Shown here one piece after another: positions 10,891-20,086 of a stretch of DNA of 64,000 nucleotides; positions within the stretch are counted from its first letter, which is position 1; each line of letters opens with the position of its first letter. The position numbers and the translations under genes were made by a program. The notes beneath the pieces were generated by a model. The model was not told where the DNA came from, did no database searches, and was given only the letters and a program-made list of their open reading frames with translations. Location: contig NZ_OU745390.1 in assembly GCF_916618955.1 (NCBI RefSeq), positions 1,922,001 through 1,986,000 on the forward strand. The letters run 5' to 3'. The DNA comes from Pseudomonas sp. Marseille-Q3773 (GTDB taxonomy: Bacteria; Pseudomonadota; Gammaproteobacteria; Pseudomonadales; Pseudomonadaceae).

Positions 10891-10928
10891 AAAAAAAGCC
10901 CCCACTCGGTAGAGTGGGGGCCCTACCG
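10891..10928. other. Strong hairpin between the two DUF2589 genes; minus-strand terminator or RNA switch
   Basis: A perfect 10-bp stem (GCCCCCACTC, 10898-10907, with GAGTGGGGGC, 10912-10921) encloses the loop GGTA. Seven A residues precede it on the plus strand, so read on the minus strand it is a classic intrinsic terminator (stem plus T7). No minus-strand gene is expected to end here, although readthrough from tamB would arrive from the right. On the plus strand the loop GGTA is complementary to TACC at 10924-10927, so a pseudoknot or the alternative pairing CGGTAG/CTACCG is possible just before the next ribosome-binding site. Confidence 0.7.
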
Positions 10929-10946
10929 TCCAGAGGAGCCAAGTGA

Positions 10947-11501
10947 GTGGACAAAGTTCCCGCCCCGATGACTTCCATCGACCTGCGTGAAATCACCCGT
11001 GGCCTGCAAGAAGCCGCCAGCGCTACCAACAGTCTTATCGCGCAGCAGTATATCAACCTGTTCGACCAGTTCTTCGACTGTGACACCGAAGCCTTGGGCG
11101 CGCCCATGAAAGCCAAGATGGTCGAGGTAGCGATGGACGGCCAGCACATCATGCGCGTGCCTCTGTTCGCGTTGGTCTCGCCCAAGGGCCTGGCCCTGGA
11201 GCGCATGCAGGTGGACCTGTCGGTCCGGGTCAAAGGCACCGAAGCACAACGTGCACTGCTGACCGCCAGCGAAAACCAGGCCGCGAGCTTCAAGGTCACG
11301 ATCGGCGGCCAAGGCCGCCAAGGGGAGAGCCGTGACCCCGACGAAGTGCAGATCCGTATGCAGTTCCAGGCCAGCGAACCACCCGAAGCCCTCAACCGGC
11401 TGATCGAGGAGTACACCAAGCTGATCATCCCGGTACGAGCCCCCAGCCCCCCGCCTTCGCCCGATACCAATGAATTCATCGAGGCGGCTACGGTCCGTTG
11501 A
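10947..11501 (+). CDS. DUF2589-type protein, second copy
   Basis: 184 residues with GTG start; GAGGAG lies 8 bp upstream, which decides this start over the ATG at 10968. It has the same plan as the gene at 10213: an N-terminal helix (LREITRGLQEAASATNSLIAQQYINL), a segment IMRVPLFALVSPKGLALERMQVDLSVRV equivalent to the first copy's VPLLAAITHP region, and QASEPPEALNRLIEEY near the end. No signal peptide. Function unknown. It follows a strong hairpin and ends 20 bp before the end of the convergent tamB. Confidence 0.78.
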   Translation: MDKVPAPMTSIDLREITRGLQEAASATNSLIAQQYINLFDQFFDCDTEALGAPMKAKMVEVAMDGQHIMRVPLFALVSPKGLALERMQVDLSVRVKGTEAQRALLTASENQAASFKVTIGGQGRQGESRDPDEVQIRMQFQASEPPEALNRLIEEYTKLIIPVRAPSPPPSPDTNEFIEAATVR

Positions 11502-11520
11502 CGGCCGCCCCCCGCGCGAC

Positions 11521-14500
11521 TCAGAAGTCGCGCTTGTAGAAGATATCCAGTGAACTGGCCAATCCACTGGCAGCCTCGAGGTAGACCTTCTTGCTCAGCT
11601 TGTAGCGCAACGCAATGGTGTTGGCGGGCTCGAACACCCCCACGCCGTAGCGCAGGCTCAGCTTCTCGGTCAGGTTACCGCTGGCGACCACACTCGTGGT
11701 GTTGCCCGAACCCTCGGTGTCCAACTGGAAGTCGTCGATTCCCAGGCTCGAAGCGAGGCTGCCGGTGATGCCGGCGCTACCGGCCAACCCCAGGCCCAGA
11801 GCCGCCTCGGCAAGCATGTTGCTGTCTTCGCCGGAAGCGCCCAGTGGCCGTCCCAGCACCAAGTATGACAATGCCTGTTCCTGGCTCATGGCCGGCTCCG
11901 AAAACACCTTGGTAGTGGGTTGCTCTGCACTGCCGGTCAGGCGGATGCCGACAATCACGTCGTCAACCTTGCGGATCGCTTCGATGTCCAGGTACGGCTG
12001 GTCGATAGGCCCGGCAAACAGTAGCCGCGCGCGGCGAATGGTCAGGCGCTGGCCGTAGGCACGGTAGCGCCCGTCGGCCAGGCTCAGTTCACCCCGGGTA
12101 TCAAGGTTGTCGCCGATGTGCACATGGCCGAGCAGGTTGGCCTTAAGACCAAAGCCACTGAATGCCAGCTTGTCGTGGCCCACCTCGACGTCGATGTCCA
12201 TGGCCATCGCCATGGGGGGGGTGCCCTCTTCGGTCTGTTGGCCGACGATCACCGTGTCGTCCGACACTTTTACGGTGGACGGCGGCAGCTCACGTACGGT
12301 GATAGTGCCTTTGGGCACTTGCACCTTGCCGGTGACTGCCAGCTTGTCGTCGACCAGGCGCAAGGTCAGGTCAGGAGCGACCTCCAGCGTCGCATAGGGC
12401 TCGACGGTAACAGGCAGTTGCTGGCCTTGCAGGCGCAAGTCCATGCCCAATGCCTGGCCCCAGGTGAGGTTGCCACGCAACTGGCCCCGCCCCGCCTCGC
12501 CACTGCGCCAGTCACCCACAAGCTGTACCTGCTCGCCGGCAATCAATGCCTGCAACGACAGGTCTTCGAGGCTGACCGGCAGCTCGGCGCCAGTGACCTC
12601 GCCGCCGCTGAGCATCAGGTTGCCGTTGACCTGCGGCGCCAGCAGGGTACCCGACAGCCGTCCAGTGCCATTGAGCTGCCCGGCCAGGCGCTCGACCATC
12701 GGCACGAACGGTCGCGCCACTGACAGGTCGAGGCCGGCCAGGCGGAAATCACCGGACAACGGTTTGTTCCTGCCCAGCGGGTCGAGGCGGGTATTGACGT
12801 TCAGCTCACCCAGGCGCTGGCCACGGAACACCAGGCGGGTATCGATGCGCCGTGGTGCCAGTGTGCTGTCCAGGCGCAGGGCCTGGTAGGGGAAGTCGAC
12901 CCAGCGCTCCTGGTCACGCACACGCAGGGTACCGCCACTGGCGTCGACGACGATGCTGCCCTTGGGGCCGCTGGCGGGAATGTCCAGATTGATGTCGGCA
13001 TTGAGCAGGCCCTGCCAGGCGAAGTCTTTCGGCAGCCACTGGGCCAGGCTGTCCAGCGGGAACTGCTTGAGGTGGTAGCGCAAGCGTGGGTCCGGGGCCA
13101 GGCGCTGATCCTCGCCACACAGGCTGGCCTGGCCGGAGCGCCAGCAATGGACACCGAAGTCCAGCTGGCCGCTGGCCAGCCGCTGCAGGCGCGCCGGTGC
13201 CTGCAACTGCCAGTCCTGGCCACCGGCCTGGATTCGCCCGCTGGCCAGGCGCCCACGCCAGTCCCCCTTGTTCAACTGGCCATCCAGGCCCAGGTCGAGT
13301 TTGAGTTGCGGGCCGTCCAGCGCCAAGGTCAGCGCTTGCTGGCGAACGTCGCCCCTGCCGTTGGCCTGCAGCTCACCCAATGCAGTGTCACCCAGGTGGA
13401 TGCCGCTGGCCTTGAGCACGAGCACGCCGCGCTGGACGTTATCCAGGCGGGCATCCAGGCCTAGCTGCTGCAGGCGGTTTTCAGCCAGGGCCAGCCGCTG
13501 GCCTTGCACGGCCAAGGTACCTTGCGGGGCCTGCAAGGTACCGGCGACGTCCAGCCGGCCCTTGACCTGGCCTTGCAGCCTTGGCCACAACTGGCCCAGG
13601 CGCGGCAGGTCGAGGTCGATCCGCCCGGCCAGGCGTTGTTGCAGGCTGCCACTGCCAATGATGCGGTTGTCACCCAGCTGGATGGCCAAGGCGCCCAGCG
13701 TCCAACGCTCCCCTGCCCCTTGGGCATCGACCTTGAGCATTGCCGGCTGGCCGCGCAGGCGGCCTTTCAGGTCAAGCTGGGCCTCCAGGCTCAGCGCATC
13801 ACCTTTGAGTTCGCCCTTGCTGCGCAGCGGCCCGGCCAGGGTGCCAGGCAGCTCGGCCAGCCAGTAGGCCGGGTCGAGCGCCGAAAGCTGCAGGGCAACG
13901 TCCCATGCCAGGTGCTCGGCAAAACCCACGGCAACACTGCCTTCAGCCTTGCCTTGCCCGGCAGTCAGCGCCAACTGCGGCAGCTTGACCTGGCTCAGGT
14001 CCCCTTGGAACGGGCTGGCCAGGCTGAACGGCCCGGCCGGGCCATCCAGGTCGCCGTTGAAGCTGCCCTGGTAATTGCCATCGCGGTAATGCACCTGTGC
14101 GATGAAGCGCTTGAGCGTGACCTGGGGCGGCGTCTCCAGTGGGTACAGGCGCAGCCACGGGAAGTCCTGCCAGTCCACCTGGGCATCGGCGACCAGGCCT
14201 TGCTGCCAGTCGGCCGTGGCTTGCAGCTTGACGCGCTGGGTGTCGCTGGCGCTCAGGTCCAGGGCATCCAGCCTGGCCCCTTTGCTGTCGACCAATCCAG
14301 ACAACAGCAAGGCCACTGGCGACTGTTCGGCGGGCAGGCTGGCAGAGCCCGACAGCTGATAACCGCTGAGCAGGTTGCCCTTGGCATCGAGCTTGAGCTG
14401 GTTGAACTGCAGGGTGTCGGGTAGCGAACCGGCCGGTTTGAATGCCTCGGCGCGAACCTGCAAGGTTGCCGGCAGATGCTCGGCCAGCGCCTGCAGCTGC

Positions 14501-15195
14501 CCGCTCAGGGTAGCGTCGAGGTAGCCACTGCTGGTCCCGGCCAGCTTCAGGGTATTCTGCAGTTCGCCGCTGGCGGTCAGCGCCACCTGCCAAGGTTTGC
14601 CGTCTACTGCGGGCAGTTGCAGCTGCGCCTGCAGTTGCACCGGCCAGTCGCCTTCGGGCTGCAGCTCGCCCTGCAGGTTCAACTGCAGGTCACCACGCTG
14701 CAGCTGCAGGCTGTCGATACGCATTCCGCTGCGTGTCCAGTGCGCAGCCAGGCGCAGGTCACCCAGCAGATCACTGCCATCCAGGCGCAACTGGCCGACC
14801 TTGACTTCACCCAACTCGAGCGTCAACGGCAACCGCAGGGCCGGCAGTTGCAACGGGCCGCTTTCGCTCGGCTCGGCAGCTGGGGCAAAGGCCATGTCGA
14901 TGCGCTGCGCCTGCAACTGGCCGATGCACAAGGTGCCGCGCAGCAAACATGCAGGCGACCAAGCCAGCAGCGGTGCCTGCAGCTCTACCCTGCTGGCGCC
15001 GTCGGCCCAGACCAGCCGGCTGGCTTGCCAGCTACCGCCCAGGCGGCCCTGGAAATCCGCCACCTCAAGCCCGGGCACCTGGCCCAGCGTCCAGCGGCTG
15101 CCCGCCTCGGTCCCCAGCAGCAGGCCCACGGCAATAGCCAGGCTGGCAATGCTCCCGAGCAGGCCCGCCAGCAAATACTTGATCACACGTTTCAC
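11521..15195 (-). CDS. tamB: Translocation and assembly module subunit TamB
   Basis: 1224 residues: an N-terminal inner-membrane anchor (about residues 6-28), a long beta-taco-type body of repeated LQG/LDG strands, and the C-terminal TamB domain (about 890-1224) ending in SSLDIFYKRDF. It spans the periplasm and works with TamA in outer-membrane protein assembly and in phospholipid transport (family knowledge). The start overlaps the tamA stop by 4 bp (ATGA), so the two are translationally coupled. Size is as expected for the family. Confidence 0.96.
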   Translation of the reverse strand: MKRVIKYLLAGLLGSIASLAIAVGLLLGTEAGSRWTLGQVPGLEVADFQGRLGGSWQASRLVWADGASRVELQAPLLAWSPACLLRGTLCIGQLQAQRIDMAFAPAAEPSESGPLQLPALRLPLTLELGEVKVGQLRLDGSDLLGDLRLAAHWTRSGMRIDSLQLQRGDLQLNLQGELQPEGDWPVQLQAQLQLPAVDGKPWQVALTASGELQNTLKLAGTSSGYLDATLSGQLQALAEHLPATLQVRAEAFKPAGSLPDTLQFNQLKLDAKGNLLSGYQLSGSASLPAEQSPVALLLSGLVDSKGARLDALDLSASDTQRVKLQATADWQQGLVADAQVDWQDFPWLRLYPLETPPQVTLKRFIAQVHYRDGNYQGSFNGDLDGPAGPFSLASPFQGDLSQVKLPQLALTAGQGKAEGSVAVGFAEHLAWDVALQLSALDPAYWLAELPGTLAGPLRSKGELKGDALSLEAQLDLKGRLRGQPAMLKVDAQGAGERWTLGALAIQLGDNRIIGSGSLQQRLAGRIDLDLPRLGQLWPRLQGQVKGRLDVAGTLQAPQGTLAVQGQRLALAENRLQQLGLDARLDNVQRGVLVLKASGIHLGDTALGELQANGRGDVRQQALTLALDGPQLKLDLGLDGQLNKGDWRGRLASGRIQAGGQDWQLQAPARLQRLASGQLDFGVHCWRSGQASLCGEDQRLAPDPRLRYHLKQFPLDSLAQWLPKDFAWQGLLNADINLDIPASGPKGSIVVDASGGTLRVRDQERWVDFPYQALRLDSTLAPRRIDTRLVFRGQRLGELNVNTRLDPLGRNKPLSGDFRLAGLDLSVARPFVPMVERLAGQLNGTGRLSGTLLAPQVNGNLMLSGGEVTGAELPVSLEDLSLQALIAGEQVQLVGDWRSGEAGRGQLRGNLTWGQALGMDLRLQGQQLPVTVEPYATLEVAPDLTLRLVDDKLAVTGKVQVPKGTITVRELPPSTVKVSDDTVIVGQQTEEGTPPMAMAMDIDVEVGHDKLAFSGFGLKANLLGHVHIGDNLDTRGELSLADGRYRAYGQRLTIRRARLLFAGPIDQPYLDIEAIRKVDDVIVGIRLTGSAEQPTTKVFSEPAMSQEQALSYLVLGRPLGASGEDSNMLAEAALGLGLAGSAGITGSLASSLGIDDFQLDTEGSGNTTSVVASGNLTEKLSLRYGVGVFEPANTIALRYKLSKKVYLEAASGLASSLDIFYKRDF

Positions 15196-16943
15196 AGCTC
15201 AGGCCCCATGGAAAAGTGCAGGCGGATGCCCCCTTCGTCATCCAGTGCCCTGGCCAGGTCCAGGCGCAATGGCCCGACCGGCGATACCCAGCGCACACCA
15301 AAACCGACGCCGGTCTTCAGGCTCGGCAGCTCAAGGTCGTTGAACGAGTTGCCCTGGTCGACGAAGGTAGCCAGCCGCCACTTCTCGGTCAGCGAGTATT
15401 GGTACTCGACACTGCCCGCTACCAGGTAGCGCCCGCCAATGCGGTCGCCATCGCTGTTTTTCGGCGACAGGGTCTGGTAGTCGTAGCCGCGCACGCTCTG
15501 GTCGCCACCGGCGAAGAAGCGCAATGAAGGTGGAATGTTGTTCTTGAAGCCATTGGTCGCACTGCCCCCGAACTGCACCCGGCCTAGCAGCCTGTGGTTG
15601 TGGCCCAGGGTAGTCAGGCCCTTGAGCAGTACGTTGCCATGCAACAGGTTGGTGTCCGAAACCAACCCTTCCTTGGCGGCCTGCACATCGAACTGCAGGC
15701 GGTAACCGTTATGCGGGTCGATGCGGTTGTCGCTGCGCAGGAACGAGAAGCTCACCCCCGGCATCAGCAGGTTGCTCAAGCCGGAATCGTCGCCCAGGCG
15801 ATACTCTTCCCGCTGGTATTTGAGCGAGACCACCCGCTGCCAGCCACTGGGCAGCTTGCTGTGCCACTCGGGGCCGACCGTCAGCAGCTTGCTGAGCGTG
15901 TCGGTGCCAGCGATTTCCTCGTTCTGGTAGCCGCCGGCAAAGCGCAGCTTGTCGGTGAGCGGCGGGTCGAGCGGTATGTCGTACCACAGGCCGACGTTCT
16001 GCCGCGGTGCCGACAGTTCGGTTTCCCAGCCATAGCTATGGCCCTGCGGGTTGACCCAGTGGCGGGTCCAGTTGGCCTTGCCGCGGGGGCCGACGTCGGT
16101 CGAAAAGCCCAGCCCCAGGCCCAGAGTGCGCGGCTTGCGCGTTTGCAGGTGGACGTCCACGGGAACCTCTTCGCCGACGGCGGCGGTAGGCGCCGCATCC
16201 ACGCGCACGCCTTCGAAGTAGCCGCTCGATTGCAAGTCATTGTTCAGTTCGGCAACCAGTTCGGAGTCGTAGGGTGTACCTGGCTTGAACGACACCATGC
16301 GCTGCAGCAGGTCGTCGTCCAGCGGGGTGTCGCCGCCGAAGGTCACGGCGCCCAGGCGATAGCGCGAGCCGCTCTGGTACACCAGTTCGATATCAGCCAC
16401 ACCAGCCTGGGGGTCAACCGCCAGGCGCTGGCGACTGAAGCGCCCACTGAAGAAGCCATAGCGTGACGCCTGGTTCTGGATCAGCCGCTTGGCATCTTCG
16501 TAGTGGCCATGGTTGAGCTGTTCACCGGCACGCAGGGCCTTGCTGTCGGGCAGGCGAAAAGCCTTCAGCTCGCTGGCGGGCCCTTCGATGCGCACGGTCA
16601 CGTTGCGCAGGCGAATCGGCTCGCCCGGGACGATAGTGATGATCAGTTGCGGGGAACGCTCGGCCGCGCTGGCAGGCTTGACCTCGGTGTCGATCTGCGC
16701 CTGATAGTAGCCAAGTGCCTGCGCGGCTTTGCGCGCCTGCTCCTGGGCGCCGCGACTGAAGCGCAGCAGCGCTTCTTCATCACGGTCGCCAAGGGTACCG
16801 ATGTAGCCTTCGACATTGGCCTTGAGCGCCTTGTTGGCGGGTTCAACCTTCACCAGCAACTCGCTCTGGCCCCATGCTGCGAAACTGGCGGCCCAGATAA
16901 CCAGGCCCCAGGTCAATCTTCCTGAATACGTCATGCGGCGCAT
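15192..16943 (-). CDS. tamA: Translocation and assembly module subunit TamA
   Basis: 583-residue Omp85-family outer-membrane protein. A signal peptide (LTWGLVIWAASFAAWGQ) is followed by POTRA-like repeats (about 28-270) and a C-terminal beta-barrel containing VRGYDYQTLSP (the VRGY/F substrate-loop motif) and ending in RLHFSMGPEL. It partners TamB. Two start codons are close together (16943 and 16934); neither has a strong ribosome-binding site, so the start is uncertain by three residues. Confidence 0.95.
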   Translation of the reverse strand: MRRMTYSGRLTWGLVIWAASFAAWGQSELLVKVEPANKALKANVEGYIGTLGDRDEEALLRFSRGAQEQARKAAQALGYYQAQIDTEVKPASAAERSPQLIITIVPGEPIRLRNVTVRIEGPASELKAFRLPDSKALRAGEQLNHGHYEDAKRLIQNQASRYGFFSGRFSRQRLAVDPQAGVADIELVYQSGSRYRLGAVTFGGDTPLDDDLLQRMVSFKPGTPYDSELVAELNNDLQSSGYFEGVRVDAAPTAAVGEEVPVDVHLQTRKPRTLGLGLGFSTDVGPRGKANWTRHWVNPQGHSYGWETELSAPRQNVGLWYDIPLDPPLTDKLRFAGGYQNEEIAGTDTLSKLLTVGPEWHSKLPSGWQRVVSLKYQREEYRLGDDSGLSNLLMPGVSFSFLRSDNRIDPHNGYRLQFDVQAAKEGLVSDTNLLHGNVLLKGLTTLGHNHRLLGRVQFGGSATNGFKNNIPPSLRFFAGGDQSVRGYDYQTLSPKNSDGDRIGGRYLVAGSVEYQYSLTEKWRLATFVDQGNSFNDLELPSLKTGVGFGVRWVSPVGPLRLDLARALDDEGGIRLHFSMGPEL

Positions 16944-16986
16944 GCTACCAGAGCCGCGCGCTCAAGTGAGCCGCTGCGCTGCCCGC

Positions 16987-17637
16987 TCAGGCAAAAGCGG
17001 AATCGGAAGAGACAGGGTTGGGATGAAAGAACACTCTCTCTCGGATTGGTCCTACAGCTACCTCGCCAATTTCTTCATAACCCTGACGCTGGTAAAACGC
17101 CAGGTAGTGTTCGTTGCCGGTGTCCAGGACCACACCTTGGGTATTCGCGTCCGCTGCGCACCAGTCGTGCACAGCTTGCAGCAGTTGCTCGCCGTGCTGC
17201 TTGCCCTGGAACTGCGGATGCACGCCGAGCAGCGGCAACACATGGACCTTGTCGCTGGGCAGGCAACTGGCCAGGGCGGCCTGGTAGTCCATGTAGCGGC
17301 GCGTACAGCGCAGGCCGGTGCCCAGCATCATGCGCAGGCGCCAGGCCCAGCTGTCGGCCACGCCCAGCCGACGCAGCGGTGGCACGATCAGGGCCAGGGC
17401 GATCAGGCGGTCGTCCAGCAGCAGGCCGATGGCGGGCAGTTGCAGGTAGAAATGCTGACGAACCCATTCGCGCACCATCACCCGCAAACGCCGCTCATAT
17501 CCCGGGCGCTGGGCCTCGAAGATATAGGCAAAGGTCGGTTCGTGGCGGTAGGCGTTGTACAGCAGCGAACGCGCTTCGCGGCTGTAGCCGTCATCGAGCA
17601 GGCAGACACGAGCCGGAGCGGCAGTGGTTTCGGGCAT
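16987..17637 (-). CDS. GNAT-family N-acetyltransferase
   Basis: 216 residues. I chose ATG at 17637 because AGGAGGT lies 9 bp upstream. The longer frame to 17694 has no such site. The acetyl-CoA binding motif A is visible around LLGVHPQFQGKQHGEQLLQAV (Q/R-x-x-G-x-G/A degenerate as QGKQHG), followed by VVLDTGNEHYLAFYQRQGYEEIGE (motif B). Substrate unknown. It is upstream of, and on the same strand as, tamAB, separated by 43 bp, so cotranscription is possible. Confidence 0.88.
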   Translation of the reverse strand: MPETTAAPARVCLLDDGYSREARSLLYNAYRHEPTFAYIFEAQRPGYERRLRVMVREWVRQHFYLQLPAIGLLLDDRLIALALIVPPLRRLGVADSWAWRLRMMLGTGLRCTRRYMDYQAALASCLPSDKVHVLPLLGVHPQFQGKQHGEQLLQAVHDWCAADANTQGVVLDTGNEHYLAFYQRQGYEEIGEVAVGPIRERVFFHPNPVSSDSAFA

Positions 17638-17801
17638 TGCGGGCAGACCTCCTGGAATGGGCATACAGTGCCTTGGAGGTGCCTCAGCGTGCATCGTTCA
17701 CCCCCAGCAAAGCACGTTAGCAGCCGCCTCGCGAAGCCGCCATGCTGGTGGTGAAAGGCGATGTCGGCTAGCATCGCGCCTTTTACCAGGATTGTCTTTC
17801 C

Positions 17802-18614
17802 ATGAAGATCGTCTGTTTCAACATCAATGGCCTGCGGGCCCGCCCGCACCAGCTGGCGGCGCTGATCGAAAAGCACCAGCCGGACGTGATAGGCCTGCAG
17901 GAAACCAAGGTCAGCGACGATCAGTTCCCAGCGGCCGAGGTGCAGGCACTGGGGTACCACGTGCATTACCACGGCCAGAAAGGCCACTATGGCGTGGCCC
18001 TGCTCTCGCGGCAGGCACCGCTGAGCCTGCACAAGGGCTTTGCCAGCGATGAAGAAGATGCCCAGCGCCGCTTCATCTGGGGCACTTTCGCCGATGCCAA
18101 CGGCACCCCGGTCACCATCATGAACGGCTACTTTCCGCAAGGCGAGAGCCGCGACCACCCCACCAAGTTCCCGGCCAAGCAGCGCTTCTACAGCGACTTG
18201 CAGGCGCTGCTCGAAGGCCAGTTCCGCAACGACCAGCCACTGCTGGTTATGGGCGACATGAATATCTCGCCGCAGGACTGCGACATCGGCATCGGCCCGG
18301 ACAATGCAAAGCGCTGGCTGAAGACTGGCAAATGCAGTTTCCTGCCGGAAGAGCGCGAATGGCTGGAGCGTTTGAAAGGCTGGGGCCTGGTTGACAGTTT
18401 CCGTCACCTGCACCCGGACGTTACCGACCGTTTAAGCTGGTTCGACTACCGCAGCCGTGGCTTCGAAGACGAGCCCAAGCGTGGCCTGCGCATCGATCTG
18501 ATCATGGCGTCACAGCACCTGGTGCCGCGGATCAAGGCAGCGGGAGTGGACTACGAGCTGCGCGGGATGGAAAAACCGTCGGACCACGCGCCGATCTGGC
18601 TGGAACTGAGCTGA
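17802..18614 (+). CDS. xthA: Exodeoxyribonuclease III
   Basis: 270-residue AP endonuclease and 3'-5' exonuclease of base-excision repair. The active-site pattern is complete: [11 protein letters not shown] (residues 7-17), LQETK with the metal-binding Glu, [17 protein letters not shown] and the terminal [10 protein letters not shown]. Cytoplasmic and of normal length. Divergent from the acetyltransferase; convergent with the anti-sigma gene. Confidence 0.96.
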   Translation: MKIVCFNINGLRARPHQLAALIEKHQPDVIGLQETKVSDDQFPAAEVQALGYHVHYHGQKGHYGVALLSRQAPLSLHKGFASDEEDAQRRFIWGTFADANGTPVTIMNGYFPQGESRDHPTKFPAKQRFYSDLQALLEGQFRNDQPLLVMGDMNISPQDCDIGIGPDNAKRWLKTGKCSFLPEEREWLERLKGWGLVDSFRHLHPDVTDRLSWFDYRSRGFEDEPKRGLRIDLIMASQHLVPRIKAAGVDYELRGMEKPSDHAPIWLELS

Positions 18615-18628
18615 TCGCATCGCCCGTG

Positions 18629-18679
18629 CGGCCCCGCATGGCCGGCCTTTGCATTGCAAAGGGCCACGCCTGCGGGCCG
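18629..18679. repeat. Long imperfect hairpin between convergent genes
   Basis: The outer arms CGGCCC and GGGCCG enclose an inner stem CCTTTGC-ATT-GCAAAGG. The whole 51-bp element folds on itself and lies between xthA and the anti-sigma gene. It lacks a T-run on either strand. It may act as a transcript-end stabiliser, like the REP elements of this window, but its core sequence differs from the REP consensus. Confidence 0.6.
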
Positions 18680-18691
18680 TACCACTGTTTT

Positions 18692-19444
18692 TCACAAGCC
18701 CAAGCGCAACGCCTCGCCAACCCCTGCCCCGCGCACGTCGTCAGCCGCGCTGACCAAGGCAAAGTTGTAAGCCCCGTGCGACCAATAGCGCGCCTCCAGC
18801 TGCCCCTCCACGCGCTGCCCGTCGGGCATGCGCCGGTATTGCTCACCCGGTGAGCGCAGGAACAGGCTGATGCGCTGCCCCTTGCCGTCCTCGAACACCA
18901 GCAACGCCGCCGGGCCTTGCTCGTTGCTCAGCAGGCGTGCGCCGACCGGCGTGAAGCCATACCCTGCCAGGTCTGGCAACTGGCCCACGCGGCTGAAGTG
19001 CCGGCCCAGCCAGTCGCGCAACTGCGCCGGGTCGCTGGCCTGGATATCCAGCGCCTCGCTGCCGGCGAACAGACGGTGCGCCTGGACGGCATCGGCCATC
19101 GGCAGGCTGGCGTGCGTCAGGCTCAGGTCGCGGACCTGCCAACCGCCCAGGCCGCCCACCCCCAGTGCCAGCAGCAGTACCGCTGCCATGGCCCAGCGCC
19201 GCTGGCGGCGCTGGCGTACTTGCCGCTGCAAGCGGGCAAGGTCCAGTTGAACCGCCCCGGGCAGTTCGGCAAGGCCGGCCAGCGCTGCGCGCAAGCGGCG
19301 GGCATCGGCACGCCAGCCCTCGACCTTGGCCGCTGCCTGCGGGTTGGCCGCCAGCCAGGCCTGCACTTCGGCGCGGCGTGCGGGCTCGAGGCGCTCATCG
19401 ACATAAGCGTGCAATTCGTCTTCGCTGGGGATCAGGCGCGTCAT
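18692..19444 (-). CDS. Anti-sigma factor (membrane)
   Basis: 250 residues. The N-terminal cytoplasmic part (1-82) begins IPSEDELHAYVDERLEPARRAEVQAWLAANP, the typical anti-sigma fold. One transmembrane segment follows (about 84-103, WAMAAVLLLALGVGGLGGW), then a periplasmic domain of about 145 residues. The zinc-binding HxxxCxxC motif of ZAS proteins is not complete. It overlaps the sigma gene by 4 bp and presumably holds that sigma factor inactive until a periplasmic or oxidative signal arrives (inference from family and context). Resembles PrtR-type regulators. Confidence 0.88.
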   Translation of the reverse strand: MTRLIPSEDELHAYVDERLEPARRAEVQAWLAANPQAAAKVEGWRADARRLRAALAGLAELPGAVQLDLARLQRQVRQRRQRRWAMAAVLLLALGVGGLGGWQVRDLSLTHASLPMADAVQAHRLFAGSEALDIQASDPAQLRDWLGRHFSRVGQLPDLAGYGFTPVGARLLSNEQGPAALLVFEDGKGQRISLFLRSPGEQYRRMPDGQRVEGQLEARYWSHGAYNFALVSAADDVRGAGVGEALRLGL

Positions 19445-19962
19445 TTGAGTCTCCGCAAGGCTGGTGGCTGGGGGGCACCTTCGGTCAGTTGGCGCAAGGC
19501 ATTGCGCGCGCGCGACAGGCGCGACATCACGGTGCCGATGGGGACACCAAGCGCCTGCGCGGCCTCCTTGTAGCTCAAGCCTTCGATACTGACCAGCAGC
19601 AACAAGGCACGTTGTTCTGCCGTCAGCCGGGCAAACGCCTGCAAGTCGGCCTGGGCCAGGATGGTGGCTTCAAGGTTGTCGCCAACCGGTTCCTCGTCAC
19701 GCTCGCCACGACCAAACCAGGACAGCCAGCGCGCATGCAGGCGCTCACGGCGTTTAGCGTCAAGGAACAGCCGGTAGAGAATGGTGAACAGCCAGGCGCG
19801 CAATGCATCGGCATCCCGTTGTTGATCGCGCCGGCTCAGGGCCCGCTCTACCGTGGCTTGCACCAGGTCATCGGCGCTGCCCGGCTCGCGCGTCAGCCAC
19901 ACGGCAAAGCGGCGCAGGCGGGCAAGCAGCTCGCGCCACTGGTGGTCGTCCAGGTCGTGCAT
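19441..19962 (-). CDS. ECF-family RNA polymerase sigma factor
   Basis: 173 residues. Region 2 covers about 8-80 (DDLVQATVERALSRRD, then ALRAWLFTILYRLFLD). Region 4 is about 110-165 (RLTAEQRALLLLVSIEGLSYKEAAQALG, with the recognition helix IGTVMSRLSRAR). No region 3, as expected for ECF types. It is the first gene of a sigma/anti-sigma operon. A GGAATAA-N14-CGTC promoter precedes it on its own strand, which suggests autoregulation. It is divergent from a catalase-like gene that has the same promoter. Confidence 0.94.
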   Translation of the reverse strand: MHDLDDHQWRELLARLRRFAVWLTREPGSADDLVQATVERALSRRDQQRDADALRAWLFTILYRLFLDAKRRERLHARWLSWFGRGERDEEPVGDNLEATILAQADLQAFARLTAEQRALLLLVSIEGLSYKEAAQALGVPIGTVMSRLSRARNALRQLTEGAPQPPALRRLK

Positions 19963-20002
19963 GGCAAAATTCCGGCCTATGAGGGTATCAGTGTAAGGGG
20001 CA

Positions 20003-20027
20003 GACGCCTGTCATGAAATTTTATTCC
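20003..20027 (-). promoter_or_regulatory. ECF-type promoter for the sigma/anti-sigma operon
   Basis: On the minus strand the bases read GGAATAA (20027-20021), a 14-bp spacer, then CGTC (20006-20003). This is the classic ECF -35/-10 pattern. Transcription would start near 19996, about 35 nt before the sigma gene. The same hexamers with the same spacer occur back to back on the other strand. Confidence 0.75.
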
Positions 20028-20034
20028 GGCCGAG

Positions 20035-20059
20035 GGAATAAGACTTTGCCGGCGGCGTC
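20035..20059 (+). promoter_or_regulatory. ECF-type promoter for the catalase-like operon
   Basis: GGAATAA at 20035-20041, a 14-bp spacer, CGTC at 20056-20059. It is identical in hexamers and spacing to the promoter on the opposite strand, with 7 bp between the two -35 boxes. It drives the gene at 20087 with a short leader of about 20 nt. Confidence 0.75.
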
Positions 20060-20086
20060 GTACTGGCACCTTCACTGAACCGGACA

